NCBI GenBank assembly: GCA_002256245.1
Contig: NKIU01000004.1
Location: forward strand, 124,001 to 188,000
Length of the DNA: 64,000 nucleotides
DNA from: Pseudorhodobacter sp. PARRP1
GTDB lineage: Bacteria > Pseudomonadota > Alphaproteobacteria > Rhodobacterales > Rhodobacteraceae
Reading direction: 5' to 3'
How positions within the stretch are numbered: position 1 is the stretch's first letter; each line of letters starts with the position of its first letter. Position numbers and translations under genes: made by a program. The notes under the pieces are model-generated. The model worked only from the letters and a program-made list of their open reading frames with translations. It was not told where the DNA came from and searched no databases. Positions 8,185 through 16,925 of the stretch are shown piece by piece.

Positions 8185-9828
8185 TCAGGGCACTGTGGTC
8201 TCGGTGCGCTCGCCTTTGGTGACTTTGGCTGCCGCTTCGGCTTTCACGCCGTCACGTTCGGTTTCGACCAGATAATCGCCTTCCGGCAAGGCTATCGTGA
8301 CATTGTCCGCGTAGGTGAACGACATCTGCGTGCGGTTTCCGGCCAGATCGGCCTTGGCCTTGTAGATGGTGATCTGGCTGGCACCGGGGGCGGTCACGGC
8401 CAAGACCCCCGCTTGCAGGATGACGCTGACGTTGACGCGCTCTCCGGCTTTGACGGTGAACGGGGTTTCGGCGATTGCGCCGCCTTCGGTGACGCGCGCG
8501 ATATAGTCGCCGGGCGAAAGTTCAAACTTGGACGCCGGGCCGTAGCTGGTGGTGATGGTGTCATGGCTGCCGTCCAGCGCCTGCTTTGCGCTGAGGATTT
8601 CGACGGAATGTTGCGTGCTCTCCATCAACAGACCCTCGACATAATAGCCGTCCACCACCGCAAGGCCTGATCCGATGATCAGATCACGCTCGACCAGATC
8701 GCCGGGTTTAAGGGTGATGGTCTCGGTGACTTTGGCCTGACCCATGGTGCCGGTGATGGTGTAGTCGCCCGCAGGCAGATAGAACCGCGACGGGCCGTAG
8801 TTGGTGGTGTCGATCCCGCTGGCCGAGGTGATGTTGACTGAGGCATCCGTGCTTTCCGCGCCCGCGGCATCGGGTTTCGGGTGCAGGATCAACCGTGCGG
8901 CGTTCATGTTGATTTCGGGCGCGGCGAGTTTATCGGCGGTCAGGGTGATGTCGGATTCCTGCACGGCCTGATCAAGGATGGTGACAAGGCGGTATTCCCC
9001 CGGCTCGATGAAGGATTTTACCGCGTTGTATTCCGTGGTGATGCGATCCCCGGTGGTGCCATCGGGATTTTTGGCGTGAATTTCCCAAGCGATATCGGTG
9101 CTGTCTTCGGGTTTTTTCACGCCGGGGGCCAGCACGAGGGTGGGCAGGAAGTTCAGATCAAGCTGCGCGGGCTTTGCGGGTTCGGGTGCTGGCGCAGGTT
9201 CGGGGGCGGCGATCACGGTGGCTTGCAGGGCGACCTTCAGGCTGTCGAGATCGTCGGCGGTGATGTATTGGCCGCCGGTGTCTTCGGCAAGGCAGGCCAC
9301 TTGTTTGCCTTCGTCCTTGGTCAGACCAAAGCCCACCACATGCGCGGTGAAATCGACGCCCGACGATTCGAGTTCCTGCGCCAGGGCACACGGATCACCC
9401 TCGCAGGTTTCGATGCCGTCGGTGATCAGCACCACGGTGGCTTTTTCCTCGGTCGAGTGCAGCTCGGACGCGGCGCGGCGCACGGCTTCGGTCAGGGGCG
9501 TCTTGCCCAAGAATTGCATCTTGGCGGCGGCATCTGAAATGGCCTGAGCCGTGCCTTGCGCCGGGGCGACCAGCGTTTCAATATCGTCACAAGCGCCTTT
9601 AGAGCGGTGGCCATAGGCGATCAGGCCCAGTTCGGTATCGGCGGGGATGGTTTTCAGCACTTCGGCCAAAGCCTCACGCGCGATTTCAAGTTTCGGCTTG
9701 CCGTCGATTTGCCCCCACATCGAGCCAGAGCCATCCAGCACGATGATGGTGCGGCCATCGGCGGCGGCAAGGGTGGGCAGGCATAAGAAAACGAAGGCAA
9801 TAGCGCGCAAGATCGAGAAAATTCGCAT
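8185..9828 (-). CDS. Secreted von Willebrand factor A domain protein
   Basis: A 547-residue protein. The start ATG at 9828 has AAGGA 7 bases upstream and opens a signal peptide (MRIFSILRAIAFVFLCLPTL, then AAADG). The vWA domain (about 23-210) keeps the MIDAS motif DGSGSMWG, a downstream GKTPLTEAV threonine and LITDGIETCEGD, so it should bind a divalent metal. Its cysteines sit in pairs (ACDDIETL, ETCEGDPCALA), as expected outside the cytoplasm. The C-terminal half is several ~80-residue beta-rich repeats, each with YGP-x-x-F-x-L-x-x-GDY and KPGD or KAGE. The family binds proteins or surfaces; the partner is unknown. Confidence 0.8.
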   Translation of the reverse strand: MRIFSILRAIAFVFLCLPTLAAADGRTIIVLDGSGSMWGQIDGKPKLEIAREALAEVLKTIPADTELGLIAYGHRSKGACDDIETLVAPAQGTAQAISDAAAKMQFLGKTPLTEAVRRAASELHSTEEKATVVLITDGIETCEGDPCALAQELESSGVDFTAHVVGFGLTKDEGKQVACLAEDTGGQYITADDLDSLKVALQATVIAAPEPAPAPEPAKPAQLDLNFLPTLVLAPGVKKPEDSTDIAWEIHAKNPDGTTGDRITTEYNAVKSFIEPGEYRLVTILDQAVQESDITLTADKLAAPEINMNAARLILHPKPDAAGAESTDASVNITSASGIDTTNYGPSRFYLPAGDYTITGTMGQAKVTETITLKPGDLVERDLIIGSGLAVVDGYYVEGLLMESTQHSVEILSAKQALDGSHDTITTSYGPASKFELSPGDYIARVTEGGAIAETPFTVKAGERVNVSVILQAGVLAVTAPGASQITIYKAKADLAGNRTQMSFTYADNVTIALPEGDYLVETERDGVKAEAAAKVTKGERTETTVP

Positions 9829-9891
9829 CACAGAATCCTTGGAAATGACACAGCGGAATGGTGCAAGCTTAACCAAGCCCGCGCCAAACGC

Positions 9892-9925
9892 AAAGAGCCT
9901 TGCAGATTGCTCTGCAAGGCTCTTT
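9892..9925 (-). terminator. Intrinsic terminator after the fasciclin gene
   Basis: A perfect 15-bp stem (9892-9906 with 9911-9925) closes a TTGC loop. It lies between the fasciclin stop and the vWA gene start, both on the minus strand, with a short T run (CTTTGCGTTTGG) on that strand. It separates the two transcription units. Confidence 0.8.
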
Positions 9926-10023
9926 CACTGATCGGACTAAAGTGGGGACTATGAACAGGCCGACCAGTGTTTCACAAACTGCGGCGATCCGACTGGGATG
10001 CAAATCGCCACTGCTGTCACTGG

Positions 10024-10584
10024 TTACATTTTCGGCAGCATGACGGTGTCGATCACGTGGATCACGCCGTTCGACTGCTTGACGTCGGCTTGGGTGACGG
10101 TGGCCACGTTGCCCATCTCGTCGGTCAGCTTGATCATGTCGCCTTCATAGGTGGCTTGCAGGGTGCAACCGCCCAAGGTCGGCACCGGGTGGGTGCCTTT
10201 GTCATCGGCGATCATGCCTTTCAGCGCGTCCGACATCACTTCTTTGCCGACAACGTGGCAGGTCAGGATCTTGACCAGCGTGTCTTTGTTTTCCGGCTTC
10301 AGCAGGTTTTCAACGGTGCCTGCGGGCAGTTTGGCGAAGGCTTCGTTGGTGGGCGCGAACACGGTGAACGGGCCAGCGCCCGACAGGGTTTCGACCAGAC
10401 CAGCGGCTTGCACGGCTGCCACGAGGGTGGTGTGGTCTTTCGAGTTCACAGCGTTTTCAACGATGTTTTTCTCGGGGAACATCTCGGCACCACCGACCAT
10501 CGGGTTTTCGGCCAGCGCCATGCCGGAGGAGAGCGCCAGAAACGCGGTTGCCATTGCGGCTTTGACCATACGGGAAGCGTTCAT
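10024..10584 (-). CDS. Secreted fasciclin (FAS1) domain protein
   Basis: A 186-residue protein. The start ATG at 10584 follows AGAGGT by about 6 bases, and a signal peptide ends ...SSGMALA. A single FAS1 domain occupies about 50-185: the H1 motif [20 protein letters not shown] and the H2 motif [14 protein letters not shown] are both complete. FAS1 proteins are adhesion or matrix modules. In mycobacteria the FAS1 proteins MPT70 and MPT83 belong to the SigK/RskA regulon, and here the next genes upstream are a SigK/RskA-like pair. A 17-base palindrome lies in the 5' leader. Confidence 0.88.
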   Translation of the reverse strand: MNASRMVKAAMATAFLALSSGMALAENPMVGGAEMFPEKNIVENAVNSKDHTTLVAAVQAAGLVETLSGAGPFTVFAPTNEAFAKLPAGTVENLLKPENKDTLVKILTCHVVGKEVMSDALKGMIADDKGTHPVPTLGGCTLQATYEGDMIKLTDEMGNVATVTQADVKQSNGVIHVIDTVMLPKM

Positions 10585-10608
10585 TGTGTTACCTCTTGTT
10601 GGTTGAAG

Positions 10609-10625
10609 GGCAAGACCGTCTTGCC
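10609..10625. promoter_or_regulatory. Palindrome in the leader of the fasciclin gene
   Basis: GGCAAGAC-C-GTCTTGCC is a perfect inverted repeat with 8-bp arms and a one-base centre, 25-41 bases before the fasciclin start. It may be an operator or an mRNA hairpin; no known motif was recognised. Confidence 0.4.
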
Positions 10626-10645
10626 TCATGGTGAAGTAACGAAAA

Positions 10646-10671
10646 GGGCGGCTGAAAAGTTTCAGCCGCCC
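10646..10671 (-). terminator. Intrinsic terminator of the sigK-rskA unit
   Basis: A 12-bp stem (GGGCGGCTGAAA, 10646-10657, with 10660-10671) is followed on the minus strand by TTTTCG. It lies after the anti-sigma stop and before the fasciclin promoter region, so fasciclin should be transcribed separately. Confidence 0.8.
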
Positions 10672-10730
10672 GCATTTTATTTTCGATTTATTTGTCTTGC
10701 CGCGAAGTTTTATCTGAAGTGTTTGAATTA

Positions 10731-11387
10731 TCAGATATTTTTCAGCGGCCCGGCGGCAACAACCGGCCCCGTCGGTTTGCCATCCGGCCCACCGCCCTTG
10801 GGCTCCAGCGTGATCGCCAGCACGTAACCCGCGGCAGCTTTCGGGGCGGGGATGGTGACAGATGCGGTGGTCAGCAGCCCCAGAGAGACCGGGGCCTTGT
10901 CGCCCTCGATGATCCACAACTCGTAATCCTTGCCGACTTCGGCATCGGTGCCAGAGGTGCGGGTCAGGATCAACTGATCGCCCGCGATGGCGGCCTCATA
11001 GCGCAGGGGCGAGGCCTCGGCTGTCAACTCGGCGGTCATGGTCGGGGCCACGGGGGCGGGTGGCGGCAGCATGAGAAACGCGGCCGCACCAAAGGCTGCG
11101 GCGGTCAGCGCGCCACCGATCCACGCAAACCAGCGGCGCGGCTTGGCGGTTTGTTGCGGGAACAACCGCGCCTCGATCTGCGGCAGCAGGTTGGGGGCGG
11201 GGGCCTCGAGGTAGTCGTCGTTCAGATCCGCCAGACGGTTTTGCCAATCGTTCACCAAGGCGGCGAAGGACGGGTCACGTTTCAGGCGAGTCTCGGCGGC
11301 GGTGCGTTCCGCCAGATCGAGGGCCCCCAGCACGTATTCGGCGGCGAGGGCTTCGTCTTCGGGCAGATCAAAGGCGGTGCTGGTCAT
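10731..11387 (-). CDS. rskA: Anti-sigma factor, RskA family
   Basis: A 218-residue, single-span membrane protein. The cytoplasmic N-terminus (1-80) has the anti-sigma pattern [19 protein letters not shown]. One transmembrane helix spans about 86-107 ([20 protein letters not shown]). The periplasmic RskA domain (about 115-215) contains [18 protein letters not shown]. The start ATG overlaps the sigma-factor stop by ATGA. The protein should hold the sigma factor at the membrane until signalled proteolysis. It lacks a CHCC zinc motif, as is usual for RskA. Confidence 0.85.
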   Translation of the reverse strand: MTSTAFDLPEDEALAAEYVLGALDLAERTAAETRLKRDPSFAALVNDWQNRLADLNDDYLEAPAPNLLPQIEARLFPQQTAKPRRWFAWIGGALTAAAFGAAAFLMLPPPAPVAPTMTAELTAEASPLRYEAAIAGDQLILTRTSGTDAEVGKDYELWIIEGDKAPVSLGLLTTASVTIPAPKAAAGYVLAITLEPKGGGPDGKPTGPVVAAGPLKNI

Positions 11388-11923
11388 TGCTCCATGCACT
11401 CCTTCAGTTTCAGCAGGCTGCGGCGCAGCCATGTCCGCATGGTGTTCAGCGGCACGTTGAACTGGGCGGCAAGGTCAAGATACGAGGTGCCCGCAAGGTA
11501 GGCCCCGCGCAGGGCTGCGGCCTTGTCAGCCTCAAGCGTGTCAAAGCATTGGTTGATGCGCTTGGCCTCGCCTGCCGCAATCATGCGGTTTTCGGCGCGT
11601 GGCGTGGTGTCGATCACCGCGTTCATCGCATCTTCATCGCCCGACTGCACCTCGCGCCGGGCGCGCAGGCGGTCAATCGCGTGGTTGCGCGCGAGGGCGA
11701 TGAGCCAGGTCATGCCACGGCCTTTATCGGCTTCATACCGATTTGCCCGCAGCCATACTCTGGTAAACACCTCTTGCAACGCATCCTCCGCTTCTGCCCG
11801 GTTTCCCAAGATACGCAAGAGCACGCCCATAAGTTTCGCGGAGGCACTTGAATAGATTTGCTGGAATGCTACGCGGTCTTGCGCGGCAATTCGAGACAGC
11901 AGTTGTGCTATAGGATCATCCAT
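11384..11923 (-). CDS. sigK: ECF RNA polymerase sigma factor, SigK-like
   Basis: A 179-residue ECF sigma factor. Region 2 covers about 15-85 (AFQQIYSSASAKLMGVLLRI, then AEDALQEVFTRVW) and region 4 about 115-175 (AYLAGTSYLDLAAQFNVPLN, then RTWLRRSLLKLKECM). The start ATG at 11923 has no Shine-Dalgarno but lies 8 bases after a -10-like hexamer, suggesting a leaderless message. Its product is coupled to RskA. The next downstream unit encodes the fasciclin protein, a plausible target. Calling it SigK rests on the RskA partner and this context. Confidence 0.85.
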   Translation of the reverse strand: MDDPIAQLLSRIAAQDRVAFQQIYSSASAKLMGVLLRILGNRAEAEDALQEVFTRVWLRANRYEADKGRGMTWLIALARNHAIDRLRARREVQSGDEDAMNAVIDTTPRAENRMIAAGEAKRINQCFDTLEADKAAALRGAYLAGTSYLDLAAQFNVPLNTMRTWLRRSLLKLKECMEQ

Positions 11924-11931
11924 AGCTTGCC

Positions 11932-11959
11932 AATTTAGGGACGCGGGCGGATAGGTCAA
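11932..11959 (-). promoter_or_regulatory. Candidate promoter for sigK-rskA
   Basis: On the minus strand, TTGACC (11959-11954), 16 bases, then TAAATT (11937-11932). The predicted start of transcription falls at about 11923-11926, on or next to the sigK start codon. The -35 box overlaps the stop codon of the preceding gene. Confidence 0.5.
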
Positions 11960-13998
11960 GTGCGCCTGCGCCGACCGCCGCTGCCAGCCCCCGATGTGTT
12001 GAAGCTGACATGCGGCAGGGTGACGATTTTGGACAGTTCGGGGAAGGTATCCACCGCATTCGGGATGGCGCTTGCGTTGACGAAATGCTCTTGAAAGCGC
12101 GGCTCGATGGCGGTTTCGACCTTGTGGATGTGGTGAACGGTGTCCTCGATGTAGTTGCGCGCGGCGACATTGCACAAGGCAATCCGCGCGCCGGTGCCAG
12201 CGGCGTTGCCCGCCGAAATCACCTTGTCCAGCGTCACATCGGGGATCATGCCCAGCACCATGGCGTGTTTGGGGCTGATATGCGCACCGAACGCGCCTGC
12301 CAGCACAACCTTTTCCACGGTTTCCACGCCCATCTCGTCCATCAGCAGCCGTGCGCCTGCGTAAAGTGCGGCCTTGGCCAGTTGGATGGCGCGGATGTCG
12401 CCTTGCGTCACCGTGATCAGCGGGCCACCGGATGCCGTGCCGTCATGCAGCACGTAGGAATGGGTGCGGCCTTCCGAGATGCAGCGCGGGGTGCCGGTTT
12501 GATCGGGGCCGCCGATCAGCCCGCCCTGATCGACAAGGCCCGCCATCCGCATCTCGGCCACCGCCTCGATGATGCCTGACCCGCAAATGCCGGTGATACC
12601 GGTTTTATCGGTGGCGGCTGCAAAGCCCGGATCGTTGGACCACAGATCGGAGCCTATGACGCGGAAGCGGGGTTCCTTGGTGACGGCGTCAATCTCGACC
12701 CGCTCAATCGCGCCGGGGGCGGCACGTTGGCCCGAGGATATCTGCGCGCCTTCAAACGCCGGGCCGGTGGGCGACGAACACGCCAGCACGCGGGTTTCGT
12801 TGCCAAGCAGCAGTTCTGCGTTGGTGCCGACATCGACGATCAGCACCATTTCTTTCGATTTGTTGGGTTCCTCTGACAGCGCCACCGCCGCGCAATCCGC
12901 GCCGACATGGCCGGCGATGCAGGGCAGGATATAGACGCGGGCGGCAGGGTTGACGGCCTTGATATCCAGATCAGCCGCATCCAGCACCAGCGACCCCGAG
13001 GTCGCCAGCGCAAACGGGGCCTGGCCGAGTTCCACCGGATCAATGCCGAGCAGCAAATGGTGCATCACCGGGTTGCAGACAAAGGTGATCTCGTAGATCG
13101 AGGTCGGCACGATCTTGGCCTCGGTTGCAATCGCCTGCACCAGCCCATTCAGCGCGGTGCGGACGGCGGCGGTCATCTCGACATCGCCGCCGGGGTTCAT
13201 CATGGCGTAGCTGACCCGGCTCATCAGGTCTTCGCCAAAGCGGATTTGCGGGTTCATCACGCCGCTTGAGGCCAGAACGCTGCCGTCATGCAGGTCGCAC
13301 AAATGGGCCGCGATGGTGGTCGAGCCAAGGTCGATGGCAAGGCCGTAAAGCTTGCCCTCGTGGAAGCCCGGCCAGATATCAAGGATGCGGTGGCGCGCGT
13401 CGTGGTTGCCCTTGTGCAGGGCGACCGTCACGCTCCAGTTGCCTTTGCGCAAAGCAGGTTGCAGGCGGCGCAGGATCGGCAGTTCTGCCGCCACTTCGCC
13501 GACACCCCATTGTTGTTGCAGGGCGGTCACCAACCGCTCAAAGTCGCCGGTGGGTTCGTGCATGTCGGGCTCGGCCACCTCGACGTAAAGCGCGCGGGTG
13601 GCCGGGTCCATCACGATGTCGCGCTGGCTGGCGGACTTGCGGATCACCTGTTTGTGCACTTGGGATTCCGGCGGCACGTCGATCACGACATCGCCCATCA
13701 CCTTGGCCTGACAGCCAAGACGCCGGCCGTCTATCATGCCGCGCTTGGATTTGTAGCGTTCTTCGACGCTGTTCCATTCGGTCAGCGCATCGGCCTCGAC
13801 GGTGACGCCATGTTTGGAAAACTCGCCATAACCCGGGGTGATCTGGCATTTCGAGCAGATGCCGCGCCCGCCGCAGACCGAATCGAGATCGACGCCCAGT
13901 TGCCGCGCGGCGGTCAGCACCGGGGTGCCGTGCGCAAAGCGCCCACGCTTGCCCGAGGGGGTGAAGATCACGAGTGCGTCTTGGGTGTCGTCGGTCAT
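11956..13998 (-). CDS. 2Fe-2S/ASKHA-domain corrinoid activator-like protein (DUF4445, RACE type)
   Basis: A 680-residue protein starting at the ATG at 13998. The N-terminal ferredoxin domain has the plant-type ligand set Cys42, Cys48 and Cys51 (VCGGRGICSKC) with Cys96 (RRLGCQA). The C-terminal ASKHA ATPase core starts at about 275 (LAIDLGSTTIAAHL) and continues with VDVGTNAELLLG. This is the RamA/RACo-type architecture, whose members use ATP to drive reduction of Co(II) corrinoid in methyltransferases. No corrinoid protein or methyltransferase lies in the window, so its partner is elsewhere. It is 13 bases downstream of the cupin gene. Confidence 0.83.
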   Translation of the reverse strand: MTDDTQDALVIFTPSGKRGRFAHGTPVLTAARQLGVDLDSVCGGRGICSKCQITPGYGEFSKHGVTVEADALTEWNSVEERYKSKRGMIDGRRLGCQAKVMGDVVIDVPPESQVHKQVIRKSASQRDIVMDPATRALYVEVAEPDMHEPTGDFERLVTALQQQWGVGEVAAELPILRRLQPALRKGNWSVTVALHKGNHDARHRILDIWPGFHEGKLYGLAIDLGSTTIAAHLCDLHDGSVLASSGVMNPQIRFGEDLMSRVSYAMMNPGGDVEMTAAVRTALNGLVQAIATEAKIVPTSIYEITFVCNPVMHHLLLGIDPVELGQAPFALATSGSLVLDAADLDIKAVNPAARVYILPCIAGHVGADCAAVALSEEPNKSKEMVLIVDVGTNAELLLGNETRVLACSSPTGPAFEGAQISSGQRAAPGAIERVEIDAVTKEPRFRVIGSDLWSNDPGFAAATDKTGITGICGSGIIEAVAEMRMAGLVDQGGLIGGPDQTGTPRCISEGRTHSYVLHDGTASGGPLITVTQGDIRAIQLAKAALYAGARLLMDEMGVETVEKVVLAGAFGAHISPKHAMVLGMIPDVTLDKVISAGNAAGTGARIALCNVAARNYIEDTVHHIHKVETAIEPRFQEHFVNASAIPNAVDTFPELSKIVTLPHVSFNTSGAGSGGRRRRT

Positions 13999-14011
13999 GG
14001 CAATCCTCGGG

Positions 14012-14389
14012 TCAGACAAAGGTGTAGGCGATTTCGGCGAAGCTATCGGCGGCAAAGCTGTAGAACCAGCGCACGGGTTGGTCGGCGCTGCGCACGCCAT
14101 GCACGGCATTGCCGGGAATGAACAGCGCAACACCGGGTTTCAGGCGGTGGAGGGTATCGTTGATGGTCACATCAACCTCACCCTCCAGCCCGAAATAGAC
14201 CTCGGGCTGCGGATGGCAATGCAGCGCGAAGCTGTCGCCGGGCGACATGATGGCAATGCCGCAGACCAGGCTTTCGGTGGGGGTCGCATCGCCCGAAAAC
14301 AGGGTTTTCCAACGGATAGAGCCGCGCGTGGGATCATCCCACGACGCCTCTGGCAGGCTGGCCTCGTCAATACGGTGCGGATGCGTCAT
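14012..14389 (-). CDS. Small cupin-domain protein
   Basis: A 125-residue single-domain cupin. Motif 1 is seen in FALHCHPQPEVYFGLEGEV (His, His, Glu as metal ligands) and motif 2 in FIPGNAVHGVR (His). A metal site is therefore likely. It precedes the corrinoid-activator-like gene by 13 bases on the same strand and probably shares its message. Cupins of this size include DMSP-lyase-like and sugar-isomerase-like proteins; neither is supported specifically, so the substrate is unknown. Confidence 0.75.
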   Translation of the reverse strand: MTHPHRIDEASLPEASWDDPTRGSIRWKTLFSGDATPTESLVCGIAIMSPGDSFALHCHPQPEVYFGLEGEVDVTINDTLHRLKPGVALFIPGNAVHGVRSADQPVRWFYSFAADSFAEIAYTFV

Positions 14390-14476
14390 GCAACCCTCTG
14401 TGTTCTTGGGGCAAAGTCTAAGCTGCATCTGCGCCACATCATCGCCTGTTCGCGGCATTGCAGGGGTGATCTGCGG

Positions 14477-15559
14477 CTATTGCGTGCGGAATTGCTTGGC
14501 GAGTTTCAGGCCCTGACCCTGATAATTCGAGGCAATCTCGCGCCCGTATAGGGTTTCCGGGCGTTCGGCCATCCGTTCATAGACCAGACGGCCCACGATT
14601 TGCCCGTGTTCCAGCACGAAGGGTGCCTCGTGGCAGCGCACTTCCAGCACGCCACGGCTGCCTTGCCCGCCTGCGGCTGCATGGCCAAAGCCCGGATCAA
14701 AGAAGCCTGCGTAATGCACGCGGAACTCGCCGACCATGGCCAGGAAGGGGGCCATTTCGGCGGCATAATCGGGCGGGATCGTCACAGCCTCGCGCGACAC
14801 CAGAATATAGAACGCGCCGGGATCAAGGATGATGCGGCCGTTTTGCGAGTGGATTTCCTCCCAAAACTCGGGTGCCGGGTAGTGGCCGATTTTATCCAGA
14901 TCGACGACGCCGGTGTGCGGCTTGGCGCGGTAGCCGACCAGATCGCCGGTTTCAGGCCGCAGATCGACCGAAAAGCCGAGGCCTTCGGAAATCAGGGCTT
15001 CGCCCGACACCAGCGGCTCTTGCGCGTTCAGGGCGAGCAATTCGGCATCCGACAGCACGGCTTGGCCTTGGCGAAAGCGGATCTGGTTCAACCGCTGCCC
15101 GGCACGCACCAGCACCGAGAACGACTTCGGGCAAACCTCGGCATAAAGCGGGCCGTGATAGCCCTCGGCGATGCGGTCAAATTCGGTGCCGCCATCGGTG
15201 ATCAGCCGGGTCAGCAGATCAAGCCGCCCGGTCGAGGATTTGGCATTGGCAACGACGGTGATGCCGTGGGGCAGGGCAAGGCTTTCCATCAGCGGAATGA
15301 TATAAACGCAGCCCTTTTCCAGCACGGCGCCCTTGGTCAGATCAATCTGATGCATCTCAAACTCGGCGATGCGGTCGGCGGTAAGGCGGCCCTTGCCGAT
15401 CAGAAACGAGGCGCGCACGCGGTAGGCGATGGAACCAAGCCGCAGATCAAGGCTGGCGGGTTGGATCTGTTCGGGGATGATCGCGGGGCTGGCGGTGATG
15501 GCCCCGCTGGCGATCAGACTGCGCAGGTGTTGGGCAGGTAGCACACCGGGTTGGCTCAT
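14477..15559 (-). CDS. dcd: 2'-deoxycytidine 5'-triphosphate deaminase, two-domain form
   Basis: A 360-residue protein about twice the length of E. coli Dcd (193), as in other alphaproteobacteria. The first half has IQPASLDLRLG and a dUTPase-fold core (ANAKSSTGRLDLLTRLITDG, with GPLYAEVCP). The second half repeats the fold (GFGHAAAGGQGSRGVLEVRC, then HEAPFVLEHGQIVGRLVYE). It converts dCTP to dUTP for dTMP synthesis. An ATG at 15559 sits 7 bases from AGGA; the GTG one codon earlier is too close to it. Confidence 0.88.
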   Translation of the reverse strand: MSQPGVLPAQHLRSLIASGAITASPAIIPEQIQPASLDLRLGSIAYRVRASFLIGKGRLTADRIAEFEMHQIDLTKGAVLEKGCVYIIPLMESLALPHGITVVANAKSSTGRLDLLTRLITDGGTEFDRIAEGYHGPLYAEVCPKSFSVLVRAGQRLNQIRFRQGQAVLSDAELLALNAQEPLVSGEALISEGLGFSVDLRPETGDLVGYRAKPHTGVVDLDKIGHYPAPEFWEEIHSQNGRIILDPGAFYILVSREAVTIPPDYAAEMAPFLAMVGEFRVHYAGFFDPGFGHAAAGGQGSRGVLEVRCHEAPFVLEHGQIVGRLVYERMAERPETLYGREIASNYQGQGLKLAKQFRTQ

Positions 15560-15620
15560 CACATCATCCTTTGAACGAAAACGCCCGCGCTGCGGTCACG
15601 CAGGCGGGCGGTTTTCGATT

Positions 15621-15698
15621 TGGTCGGGCCAGAGAGATTCGAACTCTCGACCTTCCGCCCCCCAGACGGACGCGCTAACCAGGCTGCGCTATGGCCCG
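15621..15698 (-). tRNA. tRNA-Pro(GGG)
   Basis: On the minus strand the cloverleaf starts CGGGCCATAGCGCAGCCTGG at 15698. The anticodon loop is CTGGGGG (anticodon GGG), the T arm is GAGAGTTCGAATCTCTC, the acceptor 3' half TGGCCCG is followed by A and an encoded CCA. It resembles bacterial tRNA-Pro in its D arm. It decodes CCC and CCU. Confidence 0.95.
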
Positions 15699-15761
15699 AC
15701 ACGCGGTCTTCATACTGATATTCCGGGCGGGGGCAAGCAGGAAAGCGCAAGGCTGCCAAGC

Positions 15762-16514
15762 CTATGTTGCGGCGGCGCGCGGCGTGGCACGCAAACGCGC
15801 GCGCAAAGACAGCAAACGCGCGCGGATCACGTGCACTTCGGGTTGGCGATCTGCCAGACTGTGCGCGGGCAGGGCGCGCAATCGGGTGATCAGGTCGGCA
15901 TCATCGGCCCACAGCGGCGGCTTGGCGGCGGGGGATGATTCTGCTGCCACGTCAAGGGGTTCAGCGGTGATGGGCGCCGGCATGAAGGCCACGATTTCGG
16001 CGACTTCAGGCTCTACCTCCAGCAGTTCAACCTCGGGCGCGTCCTCGGTGAGGGCTGCGAAATTAAACGTCGGCTCTGGGTCTGGCTTAGGCTCGCTGCG
16101 GCGCAGGGCGGTTTCCAGTGCCACGATGGTGGCGGTGGTGGCCTTTTCGGGCGGCAGATCGACATCGTCACGTGCGCCAAAGTTTGACGCGAGTGCAGCC
16201 TCAAGCGCGGCTTCGGCATCGACATCTATATCATCGGGCACAACATCACCCGAAAGGCCCGCCACATGCCGCACGCCTTGCTCGCGCAGGATTTTCTGCA
16301 CGCCGCGGATGGTGAGGCCCTCGTCATGCAACAGCCGCTTGATGCCGGTCAGCAAAGCCACATCGGCGGGGCGATAATAGCGCCGCCCGCCCGCCCGTTT
16401 CACCGGGCGGATTTGCGGGAAACGGCTTTCCCAGAACCGCAGCACATGCGCCGGGGTTTCCAGATCATCGGCCACCTCGGAAATGGTGCGAAAGGCCTCT
16501 GGCGATTTATCCAC
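15762..16514 (-). CDS. MerR-family transcriptional regulator
   Basis: A 250-residue protein. The MerR winged helix is at about 8-80 ([20 protein letters not shown], then [20 protein letters not shown]). A long, acidic, Glu/Pro/Ala-rich region (about 90-200) shows no fold I recognise, and a basic tail ([18 protein letters not shown]) ends it. There are no cysteines, so it is not a classical metal or thiol sensor. It is the last gene of the rpmF-plsX-fabH-ihfA string, 12 bases after ihfA. The target is unknown. Confidence 0.8.
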   Translation of the reverse strand: MDKSPEAFRTISEVADDLETPAHVLRFWESRFPQIRPVKRAGGRRYYRPADVALLTGIKRLLHDEGLTIRGVQKILREQGVRHVAGLSGDVVPDDIDVDAEAALEAALASNFGARDDVDLPPEKATTATIVALETALRRSEPKPDPEPTFNFAALTEDAPEVELLEVEPEVAEIVAFMPAPITAEPLDVAAESSPAAKPPLWADDADLITRLRALPAHSLADRQPEVHVIRARLLSLRARLRATPRAAAT

Positions 16515-16526
16515 CGGCTGCGATCC

Positions 16527-16826
16527 TTACTTCTTGCCAGCCGCCACGCGGTCTTTCATCAGATGCGAGGGCCGGAAGGTCAGCACGCGGCGCGGCGAGA
16601 TCGGAACCTCATCGCCGGTTTTCGGGTTGCGGCCCACACGTGCGGTCTTGTCGCGCACCGAGAACGTGCCGAAGGATGAGATCTTCACCGTCTCGCCCGA
16701 AGCCAAGGCATCGGACATATGTTGCAGCACGGCTTCGACCAGTTCGGACGATTCGTTGCGGCTGAGGCCTACTTCGTGGAACACCGCTTCGGACAAATCC
16801 ATACGCGTCAGTGTCTTCTCGCTCAT
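16527..16826 (-). CDS. ihfA: Integration host factor subunit alpha
   Basis: A 99-residue HU/IHF-fold DNA-bending protein ([20 protein letters not shown]...). The intercalating beta-arm motif [13 protein letters not shown] and the FRPSHLMK end are both intact. It works with IhfB in the nucleoid, in sigma-54 and site-specific recombination complexes. Two ATGs are adjacent; I chose the second (16826), 5 bases from GGGGGG, which also matches the start of related proteins. Confidence 0.93.
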   Translation of the reverse strand: MSEKTLTRMDLSEAVFHEVGLSRNESSELVEAVLQHMSDALASGETVKISSFGTFSVRDKTARVGRNPKTGDEVPISPRRVLTFRPSHLMKDRVAAGKK

Positions 16827-16925
16827 CATATCCCCCCAGGGTTATTTTGAGCACGATGCGCGGTCTGGAATTGCGAGTCAATAACAGGGGCTTGGCAGGC
16901 GTTCTTAAAAGCGCATTTCAGCAGC

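Noticed and set aside
16505-16515. DnaA-box-like TTATCCACC near the merR start
   Set aside because: A single near-match inside coding sequence with no cluster of boxes or AT-rich unwinding element; no origin is indicated.
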